A stretch of DNA of 64,000 nucleotides from Vibrio metoecus (GCF_000696385.1 NZ_JJMN01000064.1:62001-126000); one strand, 5' to 3'; shown: positions 41,472 through 51,815, numbered from the stretch's first letter. Translations and numbers: made by a program. The notes: a model not told the origin generated them from the letters alone.

Positions 41472-42822
41472 ATGGCCAAACTTACGGCAGTTATTGAGCG
41501 TTATTTTAACCATCCTGAGCGTACGATTACGCTTCCTTCGGGTTCTATTTTGCTAGCGCAAAATGGCTATAACGATCGGCTGTACTACCTCAGAAGCGGC
41601 CATGTATCGGGTTTTTTTTCCGAAAAAGGGGAGCGCAGAATTAAAGTGTTTTCTGCTGCTCCCGGTGCATTTATTGGGGTGCACAGTTTTTTCTCCGGTT
41701 TGTGGACGGCGTCATCAACCGTGATTGCAGACAGTGAAGTTGAGTTAGCGTGGATTGATCGTGATACACCGGTGCAGGATGTAGAACAGTACGGCTCTCT
41801 GAGTACGCAGTTTATGCCTGTAATTGTGGCGGAGTTGTCTCAGCGGCAGCGAAGAGCAACACAAGAGGCGGTGGCCAAAGAGCGTGCATTGGAACGGCTG
41901 CATTCTGCCGAACAGATGACCACACTCGGTCAGCTTGCCGCAGGGATAGCTCACGAACTCAACAATGCGATAGGCGTTGTCAGCAGTAAAACCGAACGCT
42001 TAGAAGCGTTGTTTATGGAGCTGCTTGAAGAGGTGCATCCGGAGGCGAGTCAGTTCTTTGATTTCGGCTTACGTGTTTGGACAGAAGGTATCGTCGAGCG
42101 AGGCGCGTGAGCGTGGTGCATTATTTGAGAAGCAGTACCAACTACCTAAAGATATTGCGCGTGAGCTAGCGCGAGCGGTTCCTGCGAACGAACTTTCGGC
42201 CCATTGGTTGAGAAACCCACATTTGGCAATCCGTTACTGGCAAATGGGGCGAGATCTGCACGATCTAAGGTTAGCCGCTAAACACTCGGTGGGCATTGTC
42301 AAATCAGTCAAACAGCTCGGTCGTGCGGAGATTCATTTTGATGAAGAGGTAGACTTGAACAGCACCATCAATCGGGCATTAGCCTTATTGCAAAGTGATT
42401 TACGTCGAGTCTCTGTTCGTATGCGCCCCGGAACTTTACCTGTCATCAAAGGCTCTCAGACCGAGTGGGTGCAAGTGTGGATAAACTTGGTGAAGAATGC
42501 GTGTGATGCGATGGCGCAAACGACCGATCCCACCATTGATATTCATACCCGTTGTAGCCGCCAGCGGCTATACATCACGGTTGCGAACAACGGGCCAGAA
42601 ATTGATGAGGCGACGCGGCGGAAAATTTTCCAACCCAGTTTCACCACCAAGAAAGAGGGGCTTTCTTTCGGTTTAGGGCTTGGGTTGGCCATTGTGAAAC
42701 GTATTGTATCGGGCTATGGCGGAACGGTTGCGGTAAAAAGCGATCAGGACAAAACCATTTTTAGGATCAAATTACCAATTGAGGGATACCATGGAGAAGA
42801 TGAATATCATATGCGTGGATGA
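41472..42822 (+). pseudogene. Soluble sensor histidine kinase with N-terminal cNMP-binding-like domain, frameshifted
   Basis: About 449 residues when restored, with no membrane helix. An N-terminal Crp-like cupin domain (LPSGSILLAQNGYNDRLYYL, then SGHVSGFF; residues about 15-125), a DHp helix with the phosphorylatable histidine in AAGIAHELNNAIG near residue 160, and a HATPase domain (INLVKNACDAMA; SFGLGLGLAIV). One extra T at 42076-42078 (GTTTGGA for GTTGGA) shifts the frame after GLRV; the next frame continues GQKVSSSEARERGALFEKQY. Located between an SLC13 transporter and a receiver gene, it likely senses the transported solute or its metabolism. Confidence 0.87.
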
Positions 42823-43195
42823 TCAACGCGAAGTATTGAGTGCGGTGCTCCAAGACTTAGAACCGCTGAGTCGCTGGCTGAATATCGAAGATTGTGAATC
42901 CGCAGCGGAAGCGCTAGAGCTGATGGATGACCTAGATGCGCAAGGTGAATGTGTTGCTGTTGTGATTTCTGACCATGTTATGCCCGGCAAAAGTGGAGTT
43001 GAACTGTTGAGTGAAATTAGCGCAGATCCGCGTTTTGTACACACCAAGAAAGTTCTGCTGACAGGGCAAGCTACTCACACAGATACGATTAATGCGATTA
43101 ACACGGCGGGCATTCATCACTATTTTGAAAAACCATGGAATGCCAAAACATTGGTCGATAGTGTACGTCAGTTTAGTGACGCACTATGTCTTTGA
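42791..43195 (+). CDS. Stand-alone response regulator receiver protein
   Basis: A 134-residue single receiver domain with no output domain: acidic pair in IICVDDQ, the phospho-acceptor in VVISDHVMPGKSG near residue 57, the conserved Thr in VLLTGQATH, and the Lys in YFEKPWN. The ATG at 42791 follows GAGGGAT and lies inside the 3' end of the kinase gene (32-base overlap), so the two are coupled. A receiver without output may work through protein contact or phosphorelay. Confidence 0.88.
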   Translation: MEKMNIICVDDQREVLSAVLQDLEPLSRWLNIEDCESAAEALELMDDLDAQGECVAVVISDHVMPGKSGVELLSEISADPRFVHTKKVLLTGQATHTDTINAINTAGIHHYFEKPWNAKTLVDSVRQFSDALCL

Positions 43196-43292
43196 TAAGC
43201 GTTTAGATTACACCGAGTGGCAAAGCGAGCTTGACTCTACCATCGTACTTTCCCGACTGCATGGATAGTGTCGGGAAAATACGGCGATACGT

Positions 43293-44210
43293 TCAGTAAA
43301 GAGGAATATCCCAAGGTTGTAGCGAAGCTTGAATGGATTGTTCAAGCTCGGTTAGCCACGTATAGCGTTTAGTGTAAAGACGGCGTTTGGTTTTCGATAA
43401 ACTGAGCGGGTCTTTACGCGGTGGTTGTAGAGGTAAAGTGTGCCAGTAAGCGTTGACCGCTTCTCCCCCCATTTCTTGCCATAACTCAGAATACTGAAAG
43501 CGCACAGAGCTGCGTTTTGAACCCACATAGCGTAGGGCTTGATAAACATGCCCATGATTGGTAACGCCGTAAACCTGCTCTATCTTCCAGTACCGAGCCA
43601 AAATCAGCAAAACCTCCATAATCAATGCCTTAGGGCGCAAACCATGTAATTGATGCGTTAGTTGGCGAATGATTTCTTGACGATGTTCAACATTTGGCCC
43701 CGGACCTTGCAAGGCGCCAATATGGATAACGGGTTTGTCTATACCACTGATATTAAAAGCAAGGGTAAATAAAGGTTGCTGATCGTGGCTTAGCAACACT
43801 AACGCGAGAGAACCTTCACGCTCAGGTCCGTGGCAAAGCTGGATTGAAAACAGCTCATGCTGATATAACTGCCAGCCTTGGTGGCGATAAATGAGCGGAA
43901 GTAATTGAGCGTGGCGCCTCTCCAAAAAGGCAAAATGTTCAATCATACGCTGAGCGCGTTCTTGAGCAGACCATTTCACACAAACGTAAGGTTTTAGCGG
44001 TTTTTCCAACGTGCGCGGGTAGTGCATGCGTACTGAGTGAAAAGAGGGCTGGCTAAGTAAGTTTTGCACACGAGCTAAGGTCTCAGGCATTAATACTCCC
44101 CATAGGCAGAAACGAGCGTTATAACGCAGTTTTTTTATGCCTCGAACATCGGGGTAAATTTCAGCCGCGAGAGTTGATAAATGTTTTAAATAATGAATCC
44201 GTGAGTTCAT
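43293..44210 (-). CDS. VirK/YbjX family protein (DUF535)
   Basis: A 305-residue protein of the DUF535/VirK family. Typical segments are LRYNARFCLWGVLMPETLAR near the N-terminus, VIHIGALQGPG in the middle, and the region GVTNHGHVYQALRYVGSKR. Homologues have been linked to virulence and antimicrobial-peptide resistance in enterics, but the biochemical function is unknown. It lies downstream of ompV on the same strand, separated by a terminator. Confidence 0.82.
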   Translation of the reverse strand: MNSRIHYLKHLSTLAAEIYPDVRGIKKLRYNARFCLWGVLMPETLARVQNLLSQPSFHSVRMHYPRTLEKPLKPYVCVKWSAQERAQRMIEHFAFLERRHAQLLPLIYRHQGWQLYQHELFSIQLCHGPEREGSLALVLLSHDQQPLFTLAFNISGIDKPVIHIGALQGPGPNVEHRQEIIRQLTHQLHGLRPKALIMEVLLILARYWKIEQVYGVTNHGHVYQALRYVGSKRSSVRFQYSELWQEMGGEAVNAYWHTLPLQPPRKDPLSLSKTKRRLYTKRYTWLTELEQSIQASLQPWDIPLY

Positions 44211-44253
44211 ATCCAAGCCGTTTGGGTATTACTAAGAGCTGAGCAAGCGAAAA

Positions 44254-44284
44254 ATCAGGCAGGAGCAGCATGCTCCTGCCTGTA
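44254..44284 (-). terminator. Rho-independent terminator of ompV
   Basis: CAGGCAGGAGCA and TGCTCCTGCCTG are perfect 12-base arms around GCA, with a T run (plus-strand A run 44250-44254) downstream in the leftward direction. Confidence 0.9.
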
Positions 44285-44290
44285 AGCGGA

Positions 44291-45064
44291 TTAAAAGTGG
44301 TAGGCAACGGTGGCTCCAACCAACCATTGGTTCGCACTTTCGACAATCGGAGAGTCGGCGATGTCAGAGCCTAAGCGGGTATAGGTACTGGTTTGGGTAA
44401 TTTCCCAACGATCGTTAATTGGGTAGACCAGTTTGTAACCGAGGCTGTAAGAAAAATCGCCACCGGCGTGGTAGGCTTTGCGCTGCGTGTTGGCTTCTTT
44501 CTCTTTCACACCGAAATAGTAGTTGTTGTAATCGGAACTTTGATAACTGATGCCTGCGAAAGGTACAAGGTCGGCTACACCTAAATCGATGATATGGAAG
44601 TAGTTCACTCCGGTTTTGTAGCCTTTGTTTTCGTTGAGAACATCATGCTGGAAGTAGGTGGAGACAGTTCCATCGCCCAGAGCGATATCTGCATTTAAAC
44701 CCAGATCAACCGTGGCTTTGCGTTTATCCATTCCTTTAACACTTTTGGCAGAATCTTGGTCATAAGCCACACCACTGCCGGTGAGGTAAGTACCGAGATT
44801 GATCACATCGCCTGTTTGGCCAAAGAAGCGGTAGTTAATACCCGCCAGATCGGCATTAAAATCTTCACCGTGGTAACCAAAGTTAAGAAGTGCACCGTAA
44901 GATCGGTCTTGGTCTTTCAGTAGGTCGCTACTGCCAAAGCCACCTGCTTCAGCAACCCATTGTCCTTCGTGAGTGTAAATATTGCCGTTTCGGATATACG
45001 TTTGCGCTGCAAAAGCGTGACCTGCAATGAGCGATGTTGTGATGAGTAATGCGATTTTTTTCAT
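44291..45064 (-). CDS. ompV: Outer membrane protein OmpV (MipA/OmpV family)
   Basis: A 257-residue outer-membrane beta-barrel: signal peptide MKKIALLITTSLIAGHAFA, alternating hydrophobic and aromatic strands, and C-terminal phenylalanine (VGATVAYHF), the sorting signature of outer-membrane barrels. It matches V. cholerae OmpV as I remember it. The gene sits next to carRS; whether CarR regulates it cannot be read from the sequence. Confidence 0.93.
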   Translation of the reverse strand: MKKIALLITTSLIAGHAFAAQTYIRNGNIYTHEGQWVAEAGGFGSSDLLKDQDRSYGALLNFGYHGEDFNADLAGINYRFFGQTGDVINLGTYLTGSGVAYDQDSAKSVKGMDKRKATVDLGLNADIALGDGTVSTYFQHDVLNENKGYKTGVNYFHIIDLGVADLVPFAGISYQSSDYNNYYFGVKEKEANTQRKAYHAGGDFSYSLGYKLVYPINDRWEITQTSTYTRLGSDIADSPIVESANQWLVGATVAYHF

Positions 45065-45326
45065 GATGTCCTTCCATTTAAGAGCTTATGCTTGGATATG
45101 AACACTGTACAAAATCGCTAGCGAGGACAATATCAAGAGTTTGTATGGGAATGTCGGACTTTTGTCAGCCGCCTCGGAAACAAGGTCATGGAAAGTAGAC
45201 ACTCTTATGTTATTGGGTGCTGAGCAGTTGAATGTCAGCCCATCGTTATCCGATGAACTGACGTATTGTGGTGATGGAGTGCCAATATGTTATGACCAAA
45301 GGCGCTGTTGAAGGTAAGTCGGGAAA

Positions 45327-46626
45327 TTAATCCGCTGCGTGTAAAGGTAACCAAAGAGAGAAGCAAGCGCCACCCAGTGGGCTTTTGGTGAGTGTTACTT
45401 CTCCTTGGTGACGCACCATGATCTGTTTCACTATCGCAAGACCCAATCCAAATCCCGATTGTGCTTTGTTACGTGCGGAATCGGTACTGTAGAACGCATC
45501 AAAAATATGCGGCCAATGCCCTTCCTCAATCCCAGGTCCATTGTCATGCACGGCGATACACAGTTTTCCATCATGGCTGCTGGCTTCGATCAGTAATCGA
45601 TCGCCAGCATATTTTTCTGCATTACGGATCAGATTAATTAAAGCGCGTGAAAGGAGCTGTGGATCGGCGTCCAAGTACAGCGGTTGTAAAGAGGGGAGAT
45701 ACTGGATTTGTAATGTACTTTTATGGCTTTGTTCATCAATGAAAGCGGCGAGCCATTGATTGGCTTCTAAACCTTGGCTTTGTATTTCGCTCTCAGGATG
45801 CTCCAGCTTGGCGTAATACAGCAGTTCATCGACCATGGTTTCCATTTCTTCAGTATCTTCAATAATACTGGCAATTTGCTGGTGCTGTTTGTCACTTAAC
45901 TGGCTTTCGGCTAACACTTCGGCCTGCCACTGGATTCGAAAAATAGGGGTACGTAAATCATGCGCTATCGCATTGGTGAGTGCTTTATTACTTAGGATCA
46001 GGTGTGAGATTTTATCTGCCATCAAGTTAAAGCTGTGGTTCAGTTTTCCAACGCTTTTACTGCTTTTGGTACTCGCTCTAGCTTGCAAGTCGCCGTTAGC
46101 AAAGTCGTGGGTGACTTGCTCCAATTCACGTAAACGACGGCTTAGAAACCAAATCAAAAACATACTAGTAGAGCGCAAAACCACCAAGCATAAATACCCA
46201 AAGTAGGCTATCGGCACGATCTATGGCTTGATAGACGGGGGAATGGCTATCTGGTTTGAGAAGATAAATCTGCTCATTAGAGTCCAGTTGTAGCCATAAA
46301 TTCCGGTCATCATCATGATAGATCGGAGCGTGCGCGATGGGTTGAGTAAAATGCTTTTGCACCTCTGTTGGGAGCTCTGTGAGCGCTACCTCAGAGAGCG
46401 TTTTATGGATGTGCTGAGCATAGTCACGCAGTGCGGTATCGGCCGCTTGTGGGCTATCTAATTGAGCTATCTGGCTTAATAAGGTGTGTAAGCCTTCGGC
46501 CTGAAAGTCTTCTAGTACATAGTCATAATCAGTATCTAACTCATAAACAATCACGCTGTAACTGACTAAACTGCCAAAAAAAAGCACGATCAGCGAGACG
46601 AGCGACTCGATGTAAATACGGCGCAT
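45327..46626 (-). pseudogene. carS: Sensor histidine kinase CarS (VprB), frameshifted
   Basis: The sensor of the CarRS/VprAB system, which controls lipid A glycinylation (almEFG), polymyxin resistance and biofilm in V. cholerae. Seen: membrane segment at residues 9-28, a periplasmic domain, a second membrane segment (LLWVFMLGGFAL), HAMP, DHp with the histidine in AIAHDLRTPIFRIQWQ, and HATPase (GLGLAIVKQIMVRH). One inserted base in CTCTACTAGTATG (plus strand about 46165-46172) creates a stop right at the second membrane segment; the next frame continues SMFLIWFLSRRLRELE. If real, the sensor and kinase halves are separated. Confidence 0.9.
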
Positions 46627-46651
46627 AGGTTTCCTTTAAATCCGCTTGGCA

Positions 46652-47353
46652 TTACCAAGTGTCAGGCACAAACAAATAACCCTTACCGCGTACGGTGATG
46701 ATGCGTTTGGGCGTGCTAGAATCGTCACACAACCTTTTACGTAGCGTGACGATCTTGTTGTCCACAGTGCGATCCAACCCATCGTATTCAATGCCTCGCA
46801 GCGCTTTAGTCAAAAACTCGCGTGACACCACTTGATCGGCAGAAGAGGCCAGTAACCACAGCAAATCGAATTCACTGTCGGATAAATTGATCACCTCTCC
46901 CTCTAATTCACAACTGCGCCGACTTTGATTCAGCACTAGATCACCAAATTGTAATAGATGGGTAGCATCCGAGCTGGTGGCTCGTTCTTCCCGACGCATC
47001 AGCATTCGGATTCTGGCTAAAAGCACTCTCGGTTTGATCGGTTTATTCACGAAGTCGTCAGCACCCATTTCAAGTGCGGCGACATGATCAAAATCATCAT
47101 CACTGGCGGTAAGCATTAAAATCTTACCGAGAAATTGAGCGCGGATCTGTCTACAAATTGTCAGGCCATTTTCACCCGGTAACATGAGGTCGAGCAGCAC
47201 CAGATCGGGTTGGTTGAGTAAAATTTGTTCTGGCGCGGTTTCACCAGTAGCAAATGTAGTGACTTGGAAGCCTTGAGTGGTCATGTACTCGGCCAACATT
47301 TCGCGAAGTTTACTATCGTCTTCGATAATGTAGAGACTGGGTTGGTTAGACAT
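46652..47353 (-). CDS. carR: Response regulator CarR (VprA)
   Basis: OmpR-family regulator, 233 residues. Receiver: acidic E11-D12-D13, phospho-acceptor Asp55 (LLDLMLPGENG), Thr82 and Lys104 (NKPIKP). DNA-binding winged helix: VINLSDSEFDLLWLL and RTVDNKIVTLRKRL. Residue 89 is Asp. As I remember it, a D89N change has been associated with polymyxin sensitivity in some V. cholerae O1 strains, so this allele looks like the resistant type. It is transcribed with carS, 25 bases upstream of it. Confidence 0.93.
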   Translation of the reverse strand: MSNQPSLYIIEDDSKLREMLAEYMTTQGFQVTTFATGETAPEQILLNQPDLVLLDLMLPGENGLTICRQIRAQFLGKILMLTASDDDFDHVAALEMGADDFVNKPIKPRVLLARIRMLMRREERATSSDATHLLQFGDLVLNQSRRSCELEGEVINLSDSEFDLLWLLASSADQVVSREFLTKALRGIEYDGLDRTVDNKIVTLRKRLCDDSSTPKRIITVRGKGYLFVPDTW

Positions 47354-47736
47354 GGGGACCTCGTATTTGTGGTTTATCCATCAAGGAACAAACGACCAAT
47401 ACTAACCGAAAAGCTCATAGGTAAAACCAATATTTCTGTTTGTTTTTGTCAGAAATATGAATAGTTACCTAACAGGATTCTGTAACTGTGGCATGACAAG
47501 TATTTTTTCTTGTGATGGGTACTTTTCACGTGATCGGCATTATGCAATGATGTGCGCCATGCTTAGTGTGCTGATGTCGTTGCAAATACATCAGGGACGA
47601 TTTCAATCAGATAAGAAAATGCTGTTCGCTAAATTCGGTAACTTCTTTACACTTCTGTACCATTATCATCGTTTAACGATGACTTCTTCTTGTTGCCCGG
47701 TGGCGACACTCTCAGTGATTAAACGGATTCAATTAA
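47354..47736. other. Intergenic region between divergent carR and the large PBP gene
   Basis: About 380 bases with the carR promoter (leftward) and the PBP promoter (rightward). A 96-codon open frame (47457-47747) is unlike a real gene: no ribosome site and no domain. No convincing operator stands out. Confidence 0.4.
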
Positions 47737-50700
47737 GTGGCATCTGACTCTATTCCTCGGCGCGTGTTAAAAAAAGCGTCGACGCGCACAAAAAAAACAA
47801 ACCACGATTCTGGCTTTTTATCGTACTTATCGCGGGTACGGCAGCGGGAGCCGCCCTGTTTCATGAAATGGAAACGTCCACTCTGCAATCGCGTGAAATC
47901 AGTCGGTACGCGGCAGGGCTGACCTATCAAGTTGAACCAGGACCGAGTGATAAAATCACGTTCCCAAGTTATGGTCCTTTCGATCAACGTTTGGGTTATG
48001 TGGCTTTACCGAGCATTCAAGAGCGGTTATTGCAACGTGGTTTTGCGATTCGACAACAAGTTCGTTTTTCTGATGAGCTTTACCGCTATGCTCAGTCGAG
48101 TTTGTTTGTGCCTTATACGGAGAAAGTACAAGCGGGATTAACCTTAATGGATTGTCGCGCTGAGCCGGTTTACCAGTTCCGTTACCCTGGCCATCACTAT
48201 TCCGAGTTTAATACGATCCCTGACCTCATTGTGCAGTCACTGCTGTTTATCGAAAACCGCGACTTGCTCAGTGAGAAAAATCCTTTGGTTAACCCCGCGG
48301 TGGATTGGCCACGCTTTTTTAAAGCGGCATTGACGCAAGTGGGTAAAGCTCTGGATCTTGATTCTCCTTCTGCAGGGGGGAGTACTCTGGCGACCCAAGT
48401 TGAAAAGTATCGTCATTCAGAAGATGGTTTGACGTACAGCCCGCAAGAAAAAATTCGGCAGATGGTTTCTGCGAGTGTGCGGGCGTATCGATTAGGTGCG
48501 AATACGTTAGAAGCGCGCAAGCTGGTGGTTTGGGCATACTTGAACTCAGTGCCATTATCCGCCGCCCCCGGTTATGGAGAAGTTCACGGTTTAGGTGATG
48601 GTTTGTGGGTATGGTTTGCCGCTGATCCTGAACGAGTGAATCAACTGCTAGATAGCCGTCTTAATCATTCTGCGGATTTAGCTGAACAGGGTTTGGCTTT
48701 GCGTCAGGTCGTGGCGCTGATGATTGCTCACCGCCGTCCCTCTTACTATCTTGCGGTGCAGGGACGAGCTGATCTCGCGACATTAACCGATAGCCACTTA
48801 CGACTTTTCTACCGCGAGAAAATGATTTCGCAGTCCTTGATGAATGCTGCGCTGAATGCGAATTTGCAGTTCCGCGACTTTGTACGCCAACCTGCACTGG
48901 TCAGAATCAATACCAATAAAGGTTTGTTGGCGGCACGAACGCATCTTAGCCGCCAGCTAGGGGTCAGTCTGTATGATCTGGATCGAATGGATCTGAGTGC
49001 ATCGACAACCCTCAACTTCGAATTACAAAATGAAGTTACCCGCTATTTGCAGAAGCTGGCGAATCCTGAGTTTGCCGCTGAGATGGGCATTCTTGGATAT
49101 CGCTTACTTGCCGCCGAAAAAACGGCGGATGTACGCTACAGTTTTACGCTTTTTGAACGCAGTGATGAAGGGTTCAAAGTTCGGGTACAAACGGATAATA
49201 CCAACCAACCTTTTGACCTCAATGAAGGCAGTAAACTTGAGCTGGGTTCTACCGCCAAACTTCGTGTGTTAACCAACTACCTAGAAATTATCGCGAAGCT
49301 ACACAACAAGTATCGTGATATGCCGATGGCTGAGCTGCGTCATCATGCGATTGAAGCGCAAGATGACTTAAGTCAATGGGCGCTCGATTGGCTTTTAGTG
49401 AGTCCGAAACGCGATCTATCGACCATGTTGGAAGCGGCTTTGGATCGTCAGTACTCGGCCGATCCCAATGAACGTTTCTTTACCGGTGGTGGGCTGCACA
49501 CGTTTAATAACTTCCGTAAAGAAGATGATGACCGGATCCCAACGCTGCGTGATGCGCTACGTGAATCGATTAACTTACCTTTCGTGCGTTTAATGCAGGA
49601 TATTGAACGTTATACGTTGTACAGCGAAGGCTACCGTGCGCAATTGCTGCGTGATGATAATGACCCTCGCCGTAAAGAGTATCTGCGTCAATTTGCTGAT
49701 AAAGAAGGGAGAGCTTATTTGCTGAGATTCTGGCGCAAATATAAAGACAAAACAGTGGATGAACGTATGGCAACGCTTCTAGAAGGGCTCAAGCCAAGTT
49801 CAGATCGATTAGCGGCCGTGCATCGCTATTTGTTGCCGGATGCCTCCATCAATGAGTTCATGCGTTTTATGGATAACAAGTTGCCGAGTGCAACACGCGA
49901 CAAAATTACCAATAAGCAGCTTGAAAAACTGTATAACAAGTATGGCCGTGGTAAGTATTCGTTACCTGACCAAGGCTATATTGCTCGGGTTCATCCGCTA
50001 GAACTGTGGTTATTAGGGTATTTGAACGAACATGGTCAAGCTTCCTTTAGTGATGTCGTTGAGGCGAGCAGTGATAGACGGCAAGAAGTGTATGGCTGGC
50101 TATTTAAAACACGCCACCGTAATGCGCGCGATAGCCGAGTGCGTACCATGCTTGAAGTGGAGGCATTTTTAGATATCCACCAAAGTTGGCAGCGCTTAGG
50201 TTATCCATTTGATCACTTAGTACCTTCTTTAGCGACTGCGCTAGGAAGTTCGGGAGATCGCCCTGCGGCTTTGTCTGAACTAATGGGGATTATTTTGAAC
50301 GATGGGGTACGAGTTCCGACCAAACGCATCAATCACTTACATTTTGCACAAGGGACACCTTTCGAAACCGAATTTGCTCCAGTGGAAACCACAGGGGTGA
50401 GAGTGCTTCCTGTTGAGGTTGCGCGTGCATTACGTGGTGCATTATCTCAAGTCGTGGACAGTGGTACAGCAAGACGGATCTCAGGTGTGTTCAAGCTGCC
50501 TGATGGTACGCCAATTGTGATGGGGGGGAAAACCGGAACCGGTGACAACCGCTTACAAACGGTGAACCGCATCGGTACTGTAGTGCAGTCTCAAGCACGT
50601 AACCGAACCGCCACTTTCGTGTTTTACCTAGGAGAGCGTCACTTCGGTACATTAACCGCCTATGTCGCGGGGAGTGATTCTGAGAAGTTCACCTTTACCT

Positions 50701-50798
50701 CGGCGTTACCTGTGCAAGTTCTTAAGGGGATGGCTCCGATTTTATCGCCATACCTTGCACCAGATGAACAAGAGTGCCGACCCGCGCTCAAACAATAA
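47737..50798 (+). pseudogene. Large divergent class A penicillin-binding protein (GT51 plus transpeptidase), frameshifted near its start
   Basis: About 1020 residues. Restored order: short cytoplasmic basic tail, one membrane anchor (FWLFIVLIAGTAAGAALF), GT51 glycosyltransferase domain (VQSLLFIENRD for the catalytic Glu; GGSTLATQVEKYRHS; KLVVWAYLNSVPLSAAPGYG), then a transpeptidase domain with SxxK (GSTAK), SxN (ESINLPF) and KTG (GGKTGTGDN). The N-terminal frame begins at GTG 47737, directly after a stop codon. The A run 47790-47797 has eight bases where nine are needed to join it to the rest. Its length and the wide spacing of its GT51 motifs set it apart from PBP1A/1B. Confidence 0.85.
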
Positions 50799-50816
50799 AT
50801 CGAGCTATTCGGAGAT

Positions 50817-50840
50817 TAAGGCAGGTGAATTCCTGCCTTA
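50817..50840. terminator. Bidirectional terminator after the PBP gene
   Basis: TAAGGCAGGTGAATTCCTGCCTTA is a perfect palindrome (10-base arms plus core) followed by a T-rich stretch. It overlaps the stop codon of the leftward NqrM-like gene. Confidence 0.8.
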
Positions 50841-51044
50841 ATTATTTTTATCTTCTGGTTCAGAGATTTGATAAAGCTTGTGCTGATGTGTGTCGCATGT
50901 AGTTTCACAATTACACACCTTATCTACCCCCACATTTGCTAGCCCCCCACAACTGCCTTGGATGGGTTTTCGCTTAGCCATGACACCTAATGTCATCAAA
51001 AGGGCAAACAGAACAAACACTCCGAAAGCCAGTAAATACGTCAT
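50838..51044 (-). CDS. NqrM-like small membrane protein (DUF539)
   Basis: A 68-residue protein: one membrane helix (MTYLLAFGVFVLFALLMTLG), then the cysteine pattern GSCGGLANVGVDKVCNCETTCD. NqrM delivers iron to the Na+-translocating NADH:quinone reductase, and this cysteine pattern is its hallmark. The usual Vibrio nqrM sits at the nqr operon elsewhere, so this is probably a paralogue. ATG at 51044 overlaps the stop of the NifX-like gene by one base. Confidence 0.75.
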   Translation of the reverse strand: MTYLLAFGVFVLFALLMTLGVMAKRKPIQGSCGGLANVGVDKVCNCETTCDTHQHKLYQISEPEDKNN

Positions 51045-51514
51045 TACTTTTCTCCCTTCCATAATCGTTTGATTGAAAAACCGCTGTGGTTTGGTTTGGA
51101 CAACTTAAGCGCAGTTTTAGTGCCTTGGCGATGCGCACAAACGTGAGCTTTATTCGGAGAAGATTTGCCGTAACTCAATTCGGTGATGGGTTGAAGTTGC
51201 TCTAACACTAAATTATCGAAAGTCGCCCCTCTAGGTAAAGCATAGACACGAATTCCTGCGTTAAACAAGGCTTGCAGCATGGATTGCCCAATCTGCCGAA
51301 CCACCACGGCCTCAACCTGATATCGCTGGAACTGCTCTAAGATTTTGGTTTTCTTGCCACAAGAGGTGGTGGAGTTGTGCGTGATCGCGAACTCAATTGG
51401 CGGCTGTTGATAAGAGGAATCGATCAGAGCAAAAGAGGGGGCTTTCGCGAAGTGGTTAAAAGGTTGACCTTGGCGGCTAGGGATTGCATACATCATTTTT
51501 TGTTCTACCGACAT
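51044..51514 (-). CDS. NifX/NifB-like iron-molybdenum cofactor domain protein
   Basis: A 156-residue protein with the NifX/NifB_C (dinitrogenase iron-molybdenum cofactor) fold: MMYAIPSRQGQPFNHFAKAP, the cluster-binding-like VVVRQIGQSMLQALFNAGIRVYALP segment, and a C-terminal basic tail. Vibrio of this group do not fix nitrogen, so a role in metal or iron-sulfur cluster handling is more likely. It is directly upstream of, and coupled to, the NqrM-like gene. The start could also be 51496. Confidence 0.72.
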   Translation of the reverse strand: MSVEQKMMYAIPSRQGQPFNHFAKAPSFALIDSSYQQPPIEFAITHNSTTSCGKKTKILEQFQRYQVEAVVVRQIGQSMLQALFNAGIRVYALPRGATFDNLVLEQLQPITELSYGKSSPNKAHVCAHRQGTKTALKLSKPNHSGFSIKRLWKGEK

Positions 51515-51799
51515 TGAGATGACATCGTTATTTTGTTCTCATTAATGGCATATGCCAATAATGATTTTTGCAAACTTATCTGCCACCTCGCTTGTTATTT
51601 TGGTTCATGTTGAGGTCAATGGTAAGGCTGTGAATAGTAAAAGAATAATAGACTTGATTCATATCATGGCTGGATGGGAAGCCTTTAGTCGAGAGCTTGG
51701 TATTTCATGAGATTGGTTTTTTAATCATCATCTTAAAAAACAACGTCTATACTTTTTATCAATCACAGAGTGTGGCTTTGAATGATGATGCACGACTTA

Positions 51800-51815
51800 G
51801 TGTAAACGTTATCAC
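51800..51815. promoter_or_regulatory. Upstream gal-type operator
   Basis: GTGTAAACGTTATCAC matches the GalR/GalS operator consensus GTGNAANCGNTTNCAC with one mismatch. It is centred 192 bases upstream of the second operator. Confidence 0.7.

Noticed and set aside
47457-47747. A 96-codon open frame upstream of the large PBP
   Set aside because: No domain, no ribosome site, in the carR/PBP promoter region.
51044-51514. Evidence for nitrogen fixation from the NifX-like gene
   Set aside because: No nif structural genes nearby; NifX-fold proteins are widespread in non-fixing bacteria.
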